From NCBI GenBank assembly GCA_026129385.1, contig JAHCIE010000003.1, positions 1 to 28,612 on the forward strand: a stretch of 28,612 bases of DNA, written 5' to 3'. The notes beneath the pieces were generated by a model. It searched no databases, had not been told where the DNA came from, and saw only the letters and a program-made list of their open reading frames with translations. Below are positions 15,192 through 23,830 of the stretch, piece by piece; positions within the stretch are counted from its first letter, which is position 1; each line of letters starts with the position of its first letter. A program made the position numbers and the translations under genes. The DNA comes from Anaerolineae bacterium. Its GTDB lineage: Bacteria > Chloroflexota > Anaerolineae > Epilineales > JAHCIE01.

Positions 15192-15842
15192 GTGAGAGTC
15201 GTATTTCTCGATCGGGATGGCGTCATCAACGAGAACCGCCCCGATCACGTCAAGTCGTGGTCAGAGTTCCAGTTCCTGCCGGGCGCCCTCGAGGCCCTGC
15301 GCCTGCTACACGAGGCAGGCTGGCGGGCGATTGTGGTCACCAACCAGGCCATCATTCACCGCAACATCGTCCCAAGCGCCGCCGTGGACGACATCAACCA
15401 GCGGATGCGTGAGGCCGTCGAGATTCACGGTGGCCACATCGATGCCGTGTTGTACTGCCCCCACAGGCCTGAAGAGAACTGTGAGTGTCGCAAGCCTCGC
15501 CCCGGTCTGCTTCGGCAAGCCGCGACCCAATTCAACCTCCCGCTAGACCAGTGCTACATCATCGGCGACGCCTACAGCGACATTCAGGCGGGCCGCGCCG
15601 TCGGCTGCCGCACAATCATGGTGAAGACCGGTCGCGGCTTGCAGCAGATGATGACCGCGCCGCCCCTGTCCCTGCGCCCCCATCAAGTCGTCAGGGACCT
15701 CGCCGACGCCGCGACATGGATGGTTCGGGCCGAGCGACGCCGCCAGCTCTTGCATATCCCCGACTCGGACCTACCCATCGACGTTCCACCCATCACCCCC
15801 GTTAGCCTCTTCCCGTGGTCAAGCAACTCCAGCTCTACATGA
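15192..15842 (+). CDS. gmhB: D-glycero-D-manno-heptose 1,7-bisphosphate 7-phosphatase-like (GmhB), HAD-IIIA family
   Basis: A 216-residue phosphatase that removes the 7-phosphate from heptose 1,7-bisphosphate. Motifs: the HAD nucleophile/acid FLDRDGVINENR at the N-terminus, VVTNQ (motif II), KPRPGLL with lysine (motif III) and GDAYSDIQAG (motif IV). The zinc-binding cysteine/histidine set typical of GmhB is present as YCPHRPEENCECRKP. I chose GTG 15192 because AAGGAGG lies five bases upstream; the longer frame from 15138 overlaps the kinase gene. The C-terminal ~35 residues go beyond the usual fold. The stop overlaps the next ATG (ATGA, 15839-15842). Confidence 0.9.
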   Translation: MRVVFLDRDGVINENRPDHVKSWSEFQFLPGALEALRLLHEAGWRAIVVTNQAIIHRNIVPSAAVDDINQRMREAVEIHGGHIDAVLYCPHRPEENCECRKPRPGLLRQAATQFNLPLDQCYIIGDAYSDIQAGRAVGCRTIMVKTGRGLQQMMTAPPLSLRPHQVVRDLADAATWMVRAERRRQLLHIPDSDLPIDVPPITPVSLFPWSSNSSST

Positions 15843-16558
15843 TGCGGCAGGCGGCGAGCCTGCGCTACTATCTCATCGAACAGACGATCATGACGCTCTT
15901 CGGGTGGATGCCAACCATCGTCGGCATTGGCCTGCGGAGCGTCGTGTATCGCCTGATTCTGCGCATGGACGGCACGGCCGCCATCGAGAACGGGGTGCGG
16001 CTGCGCTTCGCCAGCAACATCCACCTGGGCCACGGCGCGTACCTCGACCACGGCGTCTATCTACACGCCTGCCCCAACGGCATCAGCATCGGCCCACATA
16101 GCCTGGTGATGCATGGCTCCGTCCTGCACGTCTACAACTTCCGCCATATGCCGCATTCGGGCATCCGAATTGGTCGCGACAGCCTGATCGGCGAGTACAA
16201 CGTGCTGCGCGGTCAGGGCGGCATCAGCATCGGCCATCGGGTCTACACCTCACCCCTCGTCCAGATGCTGGCGGTCAATCACCTCTTCGACGACCCCACG
16301 CGGCCCTTCATCAGCCAGGGCATCACGGCCCAGGGCATCGTGGTGGAGGATGACGTCTGGATCGGCGGCGGCGCTATCATCACCGACGGCGTGCGCATCG
16401 GGCGCGGCGCGGTGGTGGCGGCGGGCGCAGTCGTGACGAAGGATGTACCGCCTCACACCGTCGTCGCCGGCGTCCCTGCCCGTATCGTTCGCCATATCGT
16501 TGCCAACGGCGCGCAGCCACGCGCCGAGACCGTGTATTACTCCGAGGGGGACGCATGA
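15839..16558 (+). CDS. Left-handed beta-helix (hexapeptide repeat) acyltransferase
   Basis: A 239-residue transferase with hexapeptide repeats, dense from about residue 55 on (NIHLGHGAYLDHGVYLHA, GIRIGRDSLIGEY, GISIGHRVYTSP, VVEDDVWIGGGAIITDGV, RIGRGAVVAAGAVVTKDV, ending VVAGVPARIVR). This is the pattern of CatB/WbbJ/NodL O-acetyltransferases, with the active-site histidine probably in LAVNHLFDD. It likely acetylates a sugar of the surface glycan. ATG 15839 overlaps the upstream TGA; a GTG at 15815 would add eight residues, and neither has a clear ribosome site. The stop overlaps the next gene by four bases (ATGA). The N-terminal ~30 residues are hydrophobic and amphipathic, so membrane contact is possible. 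Confidence 0.87.
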   Translation: MMRQAASLRYYLIEQTIMTLFGWMPTIVGIGLRSVVYRLILRMDGTAAIENGVRLRFASNIHLGHGAYLDHGVYLHACPNGISIGPHSLVMHGSVLHVYNFRHMPHSGIRIGRDSLIGEYNVLRGQGGISIGHRVYTSPLVQMLAVNHLFDDPTRPFISQGITAQGIVVEDDVWIGGGAIITDGVRIGRGAVVAAGAVVTKDVPPHTVVAGVPARIVRHIVANGAQPRAETVYYSEGDA

Positions 16559-17829
16559 CTGTAGACGCTGCACTTCGCCCCATCGACTTCGCCCGGCCCG
16601 CCGTCGTCGCACCGTTGCTACCGCCGGTCACCCTATCGGTGGTGATCCCCGCGCTCAACGAGGAGGACGGCATTGCCGACATCGTCCACCGCATCCAGGC
16701 CGTTGCGCCGGCGTTGCGGGAGGTGGGGGTCGAGCATCTCGAAATCATTGTCGTGGACGACGGTTCCACCGACCGTACCGCTGAGATTGTGCAGAGTATG
16801 CCCGGCGCGCGCCTGGTCCGCCATCCGGTCAACCGGGGGTATGGTGCGGCCATCAAGACCGGCTTCCTCGCCGCGCATGGCGAGTTGCTCGCCTTCACCG
16901 ACGCCGACGGGACGTACCCACCCGAGCGTTTCCCCAGCCTGTGCCAGGCCGCGCTCGTCGATGGGGCGGACGTGGCCGTGGGGTCGCGCCGCTCTGGGGC
17001 CGAGAGTCACATGCCGATGGTGCGGCAGGTGGGCAACTTCATCTGGTCCAACCTGGTCAGCGTCATCGGCAACCAGCGCGTGGCTGACCCGGCCAGTGGC
17101 ATGCGCGTGGTGCGCCGCGACGCGCTGGCGCAGCTGTACCCACTGCCCGACGGCCTCAACTTTACCCCGGTGATGAGCACGCGCTCGGTCCACGAGGGCC
17201 TCAAGGTAGTCGAAATTCCCATCGCCTACAGCGAGCGGGTCGGCCGCTCCAAGCTCAGCGTCGTCCGTGACGGGACGCGCTTCCTCAAGACGATTCTCTG
17301 GACCTCACTGGAGTACAACCCGGCGCGCCTGCTGGGTATGGTGGGGCTGGCGTGTGTCGTCCTGGCCGCCATCCTGGCGGCGGGTCTCGTCGCCCTGCGT
17401 GCCCAGGGCGTGACGCAGCTGGGACCGTGGGGCGTGTTCTGCCTGTTCACGGCGATGGTGCTCAGCTTCGTCGGCGTCAGCACGTTCTCCCTCGGCGCGA
17501 CCTTCAACTATCTCGTCTCCCTCTTCCGCCTGGAGACGGTGCTGGTGGGCCTCTTCGGGCGACCCATCTTCAGCACGCCACTGGACCGCCACTTCTGGTG
17601 GATGGGACTGACGGCCGGCGGTCTGGGTATCGCCCTCGCCGTGGTCGCCCTGGTCATGGGCCTCCAGGGTGGGGATATCTCGCGCTCATGGTTTTGGATG
17701 CTGACCAGCGCCTTCCTGGCCCTGATCGGCCTGCAACTGTTCATCTCGTGGATTCTCATGCGCGTGCTAGAGGCGCTGAGCGAGCGCGAAGTCCGCATCA
17801 ACCAGGAAATGGCCCGCGTCACGCCGTAG
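16555..17829 (+). CDS. Membrane-anchored family 2 glycosyltransferase (DPM1/GtrB-like)
   Basis: A 424-residue protein with an N-terminal GT-A domain (about 26-260): SVVIPALNEEDGI, VVDDGSTDRT (67-76), NRGYGAAIKTGF and the metal-binding DADG (116-119). At least four hydrophobic segments follow from about residue 262 (LLGMVGLACVVLAAILAAGL, VFCLFTAMVLSFVGV, MGLTAGGLGIALAVVALVMGL, FWMLTSAFLALIGLQLFISW). This is the arrangement of polyprenyl-phosphate glycosyltransferases (dolichol-P-mannose synthase/GtrB type), which load one sugar onto undecaprenyl phosphate for later use by a GT-C enzyme. The GT-C-like genes downstream fit that role. It overlaps the acyltransferase by four bases. Confidence 0.92.
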   Translation: MTVDAALRPIDFARPAVVAPLLPPVTLSVVIPALNEEDGIADIVHRIQAVAPALREVGVEHLEIIVVDDGSTDRTAEIVQSMPGARLVRHPVNRGYGAAIKTGFLAAHGELLAFTDADGTYPPERFPSLCQAALVDGADVAVGSRRSGAESHMPMVRQVGNFIWSNLVSVIGNQRVADPASGMRVVRRDALAQLYPLPDGLNFTPVMSTRSVHEGLKVVEIPIAYSERVGRSKLSVVRDGTRFLKTILWTSLEYNPARLLGMVGLACVVLAAILAAGLVALRAQGVTQLGPWGVFCLFTAMVLSFVGVSTFSLGATFNYLVSLFRLETVLVGLFGRPIFSTPLDRHFWWMGLTAGGLGIALAVVALVMGLQGGDISRSWFWMLTSAFLALIGLQLFISWILMRVLEALSEREVRINQEMARVTP

Positions 17830-17868
17830 ACATCGGTTAGCGTTGCGATAGACGATCGAGGAGGGGGC

Positions 17869-19545
17869 ATGGCAGTTATCCAGAATGGCATCCAGCCCGA
17901 GGACATCAAGACTCGGGACGAGCTACGTCACAACCTGGGCACGCGCGCTGTCAAAGCGCCGCGCCCGCCTGAGTTCCCCGACGCGGGCGCGGCGGTCCGC
18001 GACCTGACGCACGTGCGGCCCCCGACGGCCGTCGATGTGCTGCTCGTCAATCCCCCATCTCCCGATGGCGGCATCTGGATTCGCACCCAACACCGCGTGG
18101 GGCGACGCAGCCGCGAGGAGATGATCTGGCCCCAGTGCTCCCTGGCCCAGCACGCCGCCATGCTCCACCCCGAGTATACAGTCGCCATCGTGGACTGTAT
18201 CGCCGAGGGGATGGGTTGGTCACAGTTCGAGGCGCTGCTGCGCGAGAAGGCCCCCAAGTATTACTTTACCCAGGTCACCGCGCCGACGCTCACCAACGAC
18301 ATGTACGGCGTCATGCTGGCCAAGAGCCTGGGCGCGATCACCATGGCCTTTGGCACGCATGTCACTGCCATGCCCACCGAGACGATGCGCGACTTCCCGG
18401 CGCTCGACTTCGTGATTCGCGGCGAGCCGGAGCTGACCTTCCGCGAGCTAATTGACGTTCTCGAGGGCCGCGAGACCGACCGCGCCGAGTGGGTTCAGGC
18501 GATTCTAGAGAAGTCCGATCCGTGGTGGAAGCCCGTCGGCCATCACGGCCCGCAGAACGGAACCCCCATCGACCTGACGAACCTCAAGGGGCTGGTCTGG
18601 CGCAAGAATGGCGACATTACGATGAACGCTACGCGCCCCTGGATCGCCAACCTGGACGATCTACCCATCCCCCTCTACCACCTGCTGCCGCTGGACAAGT
18701 ACCGCATGCCCTTGATGAAGGGGCCGTTCGTGTTCATGGTCACCAGCCGTGGCTGTACGGCGGGCTGCAAGTACTGCATCAAGCACGTCACCTACCAGTG
18801 GTCGGTGCGGCTGCACTCGCCGGAACGGATTATCCAGGAGATGTGGCTGCTGCACGACCTGGGCATCCACAACATCCACATGTACGCCGACCTCTTCACC
18901 ATCAACCGCGAGCAGGTGGTCCAGCTGTGCCAGCTGATCATCAAGGAGGGCTTGAAGGTCAAGTGGACCTGCAACAGCCGCGTCGACTACGTGGACGAAG
19001 AGATGCTCAAGCTCATGGGCCGCGCGGGCTGCTGGATGATCTCGTGGGGCATCGAGAGCGGCAATGAGGCCATCCTCAAGCGCGCTGCCAAGGGCGCGGA
19101 CCCCAAGAAGGCCAAGCAAGCCCTGACCTGGGCGCGGCAGGCCGGCATCAAGAACTGGGGCTACTTCATCATCGGCCTACCCGGTGAGACGGTCGAGACG
19201 ATCCGCGAGACGATCGACTTTTCCAAGAGCCTGCCCCTGGAGTTGGCCCTGTTCCATATTGCCGCCCCCTACCCCGGTACGCCCTTCTTCTTCGAGGTGG
19301 TCGAGAACGGCTGGTTCAAGCCCGGCACGAAGTGGGAAGAAGTCGACATGGACAAAGGCACCGTCCTCCAATACGACAATCTCTCCGCCGAAGACCTCAT
19401 GTACTGGCAGAAGCAGGCCTTCAAGGAATGGGCCTTGCGGCCCGGCCCAGCCAAGACCTACGCCAAGATGCTGGTAAGCGATAGCGCCACCTTCAAGCGC
19501 GCCGTTCGTGTCGGTATGGAGCACCTCCAGTGGGCGCTCCGGTAG
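17869..19545 (+). CDS. B12-binding-domain radical SAM protein
   Basis: A 558-residue enzyme. The N-terminal half (about 55-190) has a cobalamin-binding Rossmann-like pattern: VDVLLVNPPSPDGG, AQHAAMLHPEYTVAIVDC, then FVIRGEPELTFRELI. The radical SAM core starts at FVFMVTSRGCTAGCKYC with the 4Fe-4S cysteines 296, 300 and 303, and continues through WMISWGIESGNEAILKRAAKG and GYFIIGLPGETVETI. The family includes methyltransferases and cyclases (hopanoid, BchE-like and glycan-modifying types); I cannot name the substrate. In this operon, methylation or rearrangement of a glycan or lipid carrier is a fair guess. GAGGAGG lies just upstream of ATG 17869. A mutated copy of its 3' end lies at 21235-21284. 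Confidence 0.92.
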   Translation: MAVIQNGIQPEDIKTRDELRHNLGTRAVKAPRPPEFPDAGAAVRDLTHVRPPTAVDVLLVNPPSPDGGIWIRTQHRVGRRSREEMIWPQCSLAQHAAMLHPEYTVAIVDCIAEGMGWSQFEALLREKAPKYYFTQVTAPTLTNDMYGVMLAKSLGAITMAFGTHVTAMPTETMRDFPALDFVIRGEPELTFRELIDVLEGRETDRAEWVQAILEKSDPWWKPVGHHGPQNGTPIDLTNLKGLVWRKNGDITMNATRPWIANLDDLPIPLYHLLPLDKYRMPLMKGPFVFMVTSRGCTAGCKYCIKHVTYQWSVRLHSPERIIQEMWLLHDLGIHNIHMYADLFTINREQVVQLCQLIIKEGLKVKWTCNSRVDYVDEEMLKLMGRAGCWMISWGIESGNEAILKRAAKGADPKKAKQALTWARQAGIKNWGYFIIGLPGETVETIRETIDFSKSLPLELALFHIAAPYPGTPFFFEVVENGWFKPGTKWEEVDMDKGTVLQYDNLSAEDLMYWQKQAFKEWALRPGPAKTYAKMLVSDSATFKRAVRVGMEHLQWALR

Positions 19546-19566
19546 TGTTCGGGTTGGCTTGACCCC

Positions 19567-19576
19567 GGGGGGGGGG
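19567..19576 (+). repeat. G10 homopolymer in the ribosome-binding region
   Basis: Ten consecutive G residues lie eight bases before ATG 19584, where the Shine-Dalgarno site should be. Such tracts can change length by slippage, which here would alter the spacing of the ribosome site. Confidence 0.6.
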
Positions 19577-19583
19577 TTCGTGG

Positions 19584-21192
19584 ATGACCGATTATACGCC
19601 CGACGCACGCGAGAAGGCGCTCGCGTTGCCGTCGTTGCTGCCGCCGCAGCTCCTTGTCCGCGAGCTGGCCTGCTTCGCCGTCGCGTTTGTCGGCGCTCTT
19701 CTCCTCTATGTGCCGTTCCTATCGATTCAGTTCGATATCAATAGCATCATCGAGGCCCAGGCGGTGGAGCGCGGCGGAACGTTCCTGTTCTCCCCTAATC
19801 GGCTGCTGTATCGAGCCATAGGGGCGCTGGGGTATGAACTCGCGCTACAGAGTTCCGGCCCATCGTTGCCGTTGTTGCAGTTTTTGAGCGCGTTCCTATC
19901 GACTGTCGCCATCGCAGTATTCTGCGTCGTGACCTTTCGGCTCACGAGAAGCATGACCGTGGCGTTCTGGGCCTCGGCCCTGCTGGCGACCTCGTGGTCG
20001 TTCTGGGCCTACAGCACCGACGCCTACTATATCACCCCGGCCGCGCTGGCCATCTTCTGCGCCCTGGCGCTGCTCATTCCAGCGACGACCAGCCTGCGAG
20101 CGGCCATTGGCGCGGGTGTGTTCGTGTGGGCGGGCATCCTGCTGTGGCAAGCCAACATCTTCGCTATTCCCTTGTGTCTCGGCCTCATTCTTCTACGCGC
20201 CGCGCCATGCCCGGCATTATGGCAGACGAACGCTCTGGCCTTCCTGGTGGTCGTCGGCGGCCTCACGGCGGCCAGCTACCTCACAGCGGCCATCGCTGTC
20301 CACGGCCTCGCTGACGGGCCAGCGTTGCTCGACTGGCTGCTATCCCACGGTAGCGACCAATTCGGTCGGCCCTCGATCTGGGGCGTCTGGTCCCTCGACC
20401 GTGTCCCGGCCGCCTTCCTGGCGGCCATCTCTAGCTGGATACCCGTGTGGGATGGCCTGGGCCTGCGGAAGTTAGCCCAGGGGCAGATACAACTTCACAA
20501 GGTCATCCCCCAACTCTCACCTTCGTCGCGCTGGGCATGTTGCTGGCGCTCCTGGGCCACGAGCTTACCCGTTGGAAATCCGCGCGCCCCGAATCGAAGC
20601 GGTTGGGGTGGCTACTCCTCGCCGGCTATCTCGCCTATCTGCCCTTCGTTGTGTGGTGGGACCCGGCCCCCAAGTGGTTCGTCATCCCCAACGCCTTCCT
20701 GGTATTGGGCGCGGCCCTCCTGCTATCCAGGTATCTTCATCGTAGAAATCCAGGCCCGCGTTCCTGCATCGCCGGCTCGGTCGCCATCATCGCGGCAGCC
20801 AATCTCAGCTCCTCCGTGTATCCGCGTCACACCACCCCGCCGCCGAGATTCCCATTGCCGAGTGCTTTGTGCAGGCCACCACGCCACGGGATACGCTGGT
20901 CCCCCTCGACTGGGTCTGGACGGAGTACGCCACGTATCTATTTGGCTATCGCGGCGCGGTCCTCGGACTCCCGCCGAATCTATCGGCCGTAGGCCCCATC
21001 CGCGCCGCGATCGAGAGCGCCGAGAGATCGGGCGGCAACGTGTACGTTGTGGACAAGCGCGACGCTCCACCCGACGTCCAGCAGCGCATCCGTGACACTG
21101 GCTACGCGCTCGATGCCGTCCTGGCGTTTGAGCACCAGCCTGCCTTCTCGTGTGGCGACGTGCGCTTTTCGAGATTGCAGATAGCTCCTTAG
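19584..21192 (+). pseudogene. Polytopic membrane protein (GT-C glycosyltransferase-like), frameshifted
   Basis: The ATG 19584 frame gives a hydrophobic multi-span protein (FAVAFVGALLLYVPFL, FDINSIIEAQAVERGG, LLQFLSAFLSTVAIAVFCVV, ITPAALAIFCALALLIPA and more) that makes sense up to about 20510. It then turns into low-complexity nonsense. The +1 frame carries on as TLTFVALGMLLALLGHEL, YLAYLPFVVWWDPAPKWFV and FLVLGAALLLSRYL. Adding one C to the CCCCC at 20507-20511 joins the two. A second shift in the CACAC stretch near 20826-20834 moves to the third frame, HPAAEIPIAECFVQ to the stop at 21192. Repaired, the protein would be about 535 residues, with N-terminal membrane spans and a soluble C-terminus. 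Topology suggests a GT-C-like sugar transferase or DUF2723-like protein; no catalytic motif is clear. Confidence 0.72.
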
Positions 21193-21234
21193 CGCCGCCC
21201 GCGCCTGGCCCTGAAATACCTTGACGCACCCCCT

Positions 21235-21284
21235 AGCGCGCCGTTCGTGTCGGCCTGGAGACCTCCAGCAGGCGCTCCAGTAAG
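21235..21284 (+). pseudogene. Mutated echo of the radical SAM gene 3' end
   Basis: The first 19 bases (21235-21253) are identical to 19496-19514, and the following ~31 bases match apart from several substitutions and one deletion. In the equivalent frame it reads RAVRVGLE, one base lost, then LQQALQ and TAA, against RAVRVGMEHLQWALR and TAG in the intact gene. It sits in the otherwise gene-free gap 21193-21491. Apart from a C7 run and a weak inverted repeat (21315-21346), I see nothing else in that gap. It suggests that a second radical SAM gene once stood here and was deleted. Confidence 0.6.
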
Positions 21285-21491
21285 GCCCGGGCGGGGAGAG
21301 CGGGACAGATGCGCGTGACCCCATTCGTCCCCCCCGGTGGGTTCACATCCCCCTGGACGTCTGTCCCGCACCTCTCTCCACAGCCCTGGCCTGACTTGAC
21401 TTCGCTGCTGGCTCCCGGTCGGTTGCACGTTACCGGATAACTGACCCACAAGCGTCCTCAGCCCTGAATAGAGACTCTGGAGTTATGCCGC

Positions 21492-22265
21492 ATGGACATC
21501 TCAATCATCGTTCCCTGCTACAACGAGGCCGAGAATACTGACAAGCTGCGACGCGAACTGTTCCCGATCCTGGCGGAACTGGCGCGGGAGAGCAAGGTCG
21601 AATTGCTGCTGGTGGATGATGGCAGCACGGACCGCACCCTGGAAGCCCTGGCGTCCCTTCTCGACACGCCGGAGTTGGGGGGAGTGGAAGCGCGGATTCT
21701 GCAGCACGGCACAAACCGTGGGCTGGGCGCCGCGCTCCGCACGGGGTTCGGCGCGGCGCGTGGTAATGTCATCGTCACGACGGACAGCGATGGGACGTAT
21801 CGCTTCACCGAGATACCAACCCTGCTACGCTACATCGATGCGGGGGCCGACATCGTCACGGCGTCGCCCTATCACCCGCAAGGGGGCGTGGAGGGTGTGC
21901 CTGCCTACCGCCTCGTCCTTAGCCGTGGTTCGTCGCTCCTGTACCGTCTCACCGTTGACCCGCGGATTCACACCTACACCGCTCTCTTCCGCGCCTACCG
22001 CCGCCGCGTCATCGATACCATCCCCTTCGAGTCGGATGGGTTCCTGGCCGGCACGGAACTACTCGTCAAGGCTTCGCTGGCTGGCTACCGTGTCGTGGAG
22101 TGTCCCGCCGTACTCCACGTACGGCAATATGGCGCGTCAAAGGCCAAGATCGCGCGTACCATTCGCGCCCACCTCGGCTTCCAAAGCCAGATCGTGTTGG
22201 GTCGCCTGAATGTGCCCTCGGCCGCCGACGTTCGACCGTCGCTTGGAGGTGAGAAATGGGCGTAG
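21492..22265 (+). CDS. Family 2 glycosyltransferase, soluble
   Basis: A 257-residue GT-A enzyme with SIIVPCYNEAENTDKL at the start, LLVDDGSTDRT (40-50), NRGLGAALRTGFG and the metal-binding DSDG (98-101). Acceptor-side signatures are SDGFLAGTELLVKA and GASKAKIAR. Unlike the GT2 at 16555 it has no membrane spans, so it is a cytoplasmic or peripheral dolichol-phosphate-mannose-synthase-like enzyme. The donor cannot be told. GGAG lies upstream of ATG 21492, although the spacing is long. It runs up to the SMR-type gene, whose ribosome site is 30 bases past this stop. It is the first gene after the broken membrane-protein gene. Confidence 0.9.
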   Translation: MDISIIVPCYNEAENTDKLRRELFPILAELARESKVELLLVDDGSTDRTLEALASLLDTPELGGVEARILQHGTNRGLGAALRTGFGAARGNVIVTTDSDGTYRFTEIPTLLRYIDAGADIVTASPYHPQGGVEGVPAYRLVLSRGSSLLYRLTVDPRIHTYTALFRAYRRRVIDTIPFESDGFLAGTELLVKASLAGYRVVECPAVLHVRQYGASKAKIARTIRAHLGFQSQIVLGRLNVPSAADVRPSLGGEKWA

Positions 22266-22297
22266 TTGACAACGCGCTGACGCGCGGGAGGTCCCGT

Positions 22298-22666
22298 ATG
22301 TCGATTGCAATCGCGTATATCCTGGTCGCCGTCGTAGCGAGCGCGGTCGGTCAGATTCTGCTCAAGAAGGGGATGGTCAGTCTGGGCGCGGTCACGCTGT
22401 CCGTGGGCGACCTACCCGGCACCATCTGGCGGATTGGCACCAACCCCTATGTCTTCATCGGGTTACTGGTGTATGTGACCGGCACCCTGTTCTGGCTCTC
22501 CGCCCTGTCCCGCGTCGACCTTAGCTACGCCTACCCCTTCGCCAGTCTCAGCTACATCGTCATGCTGGCGGCGGGCTGGCAGATCTTCAACGAAGACATT
22601 AGCCCGATGCGCCTGATGGGGACGTTCGTGGTGGGTCTGGGCGTGCTCCTTATCGCCAGAAGCTAG
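22298..22666 (+). CDS. Small multidrug-resistance/EamA-type membrane protein, possible lipid-sugar flippase subunit
   Basis: A 122-residue protein with four hydrophobic segments (IAIAYILVAVVASAVGQILL, NPYVFIGLLVYVTGTLFW, YAYPFASLSYIVMLAAGW, LMGTFVVGLGVLLIARS). This is the SMR/EmrE size and layout. The pattern GQILLKKGM and the LSYAYPFASLSY helix resemble ArnE/ArnF-type proteins, which move undecaprenyl-linked sugars across the membrane. Because it lies in a glycan operon next to a dolichol-P-mannose-synthase-like GT2, that role is more likely than drug export. ATG 22298 is chosen because GGGAGG lies six bases upstream; an in-frame ATG at 22256 overlaps the previous gene. Confidence 0.82.
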   Translation: MSIAIAYILVAVVASAVGQILLKKGMVSLGAVTLSVGDLPGTIWRIGTNPYVFIGLLVYVTGTLFWLSALSRVDLSYAYPFASLSYIVMLAAGWQIFNEDISPMRLMGTFVVGLGVLLIARS

Positions 22667-22693
22667 CTTGTACCTACGAGGGACGGGGGAAAG

Positions 22694-23830
22694 ATGAAGA
22701 TTCTATCTATCGTCGGGGCGCGGCCCGAGTTTATCCAGGCGGCGCCGGTGAGTCTGGCTCTACGCGGTGAGCACCGCGAGATTCTGGTCCACACCGGCCA
22801 GCACTACGACTACCTGATGTCGCAGACCTTCTTCGATGAGTTGGGCATTCCTGCGCCTGACTACAACCTTGAAGTGGGGTCCGGCTCCCATGCCGGGCAG
22901 ACGGCGCAGATGATGACGCGGTTGGAACCCATCGTGCGCGACGAGCAGCCCGATCTGGTCATCGTGCGCGGCGATACCAACTCGACCCTGGCCGGCGCGC
23001 TGGTCGCCGCCAAGCTCGGCATCCCCACCGCCCATATCGAGGCGGGCGAACGCAGTTTCGACCGCTCGATGCCCGAAGAAATCAACCGCCTCCTCACCGA
23101 TTCTGTGTCCAGCCTGCTCTTTTGCGCCAGCCAGACAGCGGCGTGGCGGCTCGTGGCTGGTGGCGCGACGGATGTACACTGGGTCGGGGACGTCATGCTG
23201 GACGCCTGCCGGCGCTATCTGCCTATCGCGCGCCGCAGTTCGTCCATCCTGGCGCGCGTGGGCCTCCTCGACAGCGAATACAGCCTGGTGACGATTCACC
23301 GCGCCGCCAACACCGACTCGCCCGATCGCCTTTCTCAGATCGTGCAGGCCCTGAATAGCTGCGGCGAGACGGTGGTCTTCCCTGTCCATCCTCGCACCCG
23401 CCACGCCCTCGACAGCCTCCCCGCCCGCTTCGGGCCTCACGTGCGGCTCATCGAGCCAGTCGGTTACCTGGACATGATGATGCTGGAAGCCCACGCGCGG
23501 CTCATCGCCACCGACTCGGGCGGCGTACAGCGCGAGGCTTACTTCCTCGCGACGCCGTGCCTGACGCTCCGCGACGAGACAGAGTGGACCGAGACTGTCA
23601 CAAGCGGTTGGAACCGGCTGGTCGGTGTCGACCCCGACGGGATTCTTGCCGCGTGGCGATCGTTTGTCCCACCAACGGAGTATCCGCCCATCTTCGGCGA
23701 CGGCACGGCGGGGGCGCGCATCGCCGCTGTGCTCAGCGCGTGGACGCCCTCCCATCGCGTCACCGCCGACGCCATCGAGACCAACGGCCACGGCACGCTG
23801 CCCCTTGTGCGAGGCGACGTATGGAAGTAG
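22694..23830 (+). CDS. wecB: UDP-N-acetylglucosamine 2-epimerase (non-hydrolysing)
   Basis: A 378-residue enzyme converting UDP-GlcNAc to UDP-ManNAc in the cytoplasm. It starts with the family signature IVGARPEFIQAAPVSLAL and has HTGQHYDYLMSQTFF, VIVRGDTNSTLAGALVAAKL, HIEAGERSFDRSMPEEINR, VTIHRAAN, FPVHPRTRHAL and TDSGGVQREAYFL. All of these line up with WecB/MnaA. Length is normal. The product is a precursor of ManNAc or ManNAcA residues, which suggests one component of the glycan. GGGGGAAAG precedes ATG 22694. The next gene begins 10 bases before its stop. Confidence 0.95.
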   Translation: MKILSIVGARPEFIQAAPVSLALRGEHREILVHTGQHYDYLMSQTFFDELGIPAPDYNLEVGSGSHAGQTAQMMTRLEPIVRDEQPDLVIVRGDTNSTLAGALVAAKLGIPTAHIEAGERSFDRSMPEEINRLLTDSVSSLLFCASQTAAWRLVAGGATDVHWVGDVMLDACRRYLPIARRSSSILARVGLLDSEYSLVTIHRAANTDSPDRLSQIVQALNSCGETVVFPVHPRTRHALDSLPARFGPHVRLIEPVGYLDMMMLEAHARLIATDSGGVQREAYFLATPCLTLRDETEWTETVTSGWNRLVGVDPDGILAAWRSFVPPTEYPPIFGDGTAGARIAAVLSAWTPSHRVTADAIETNGHGTLPLVRGDVWK

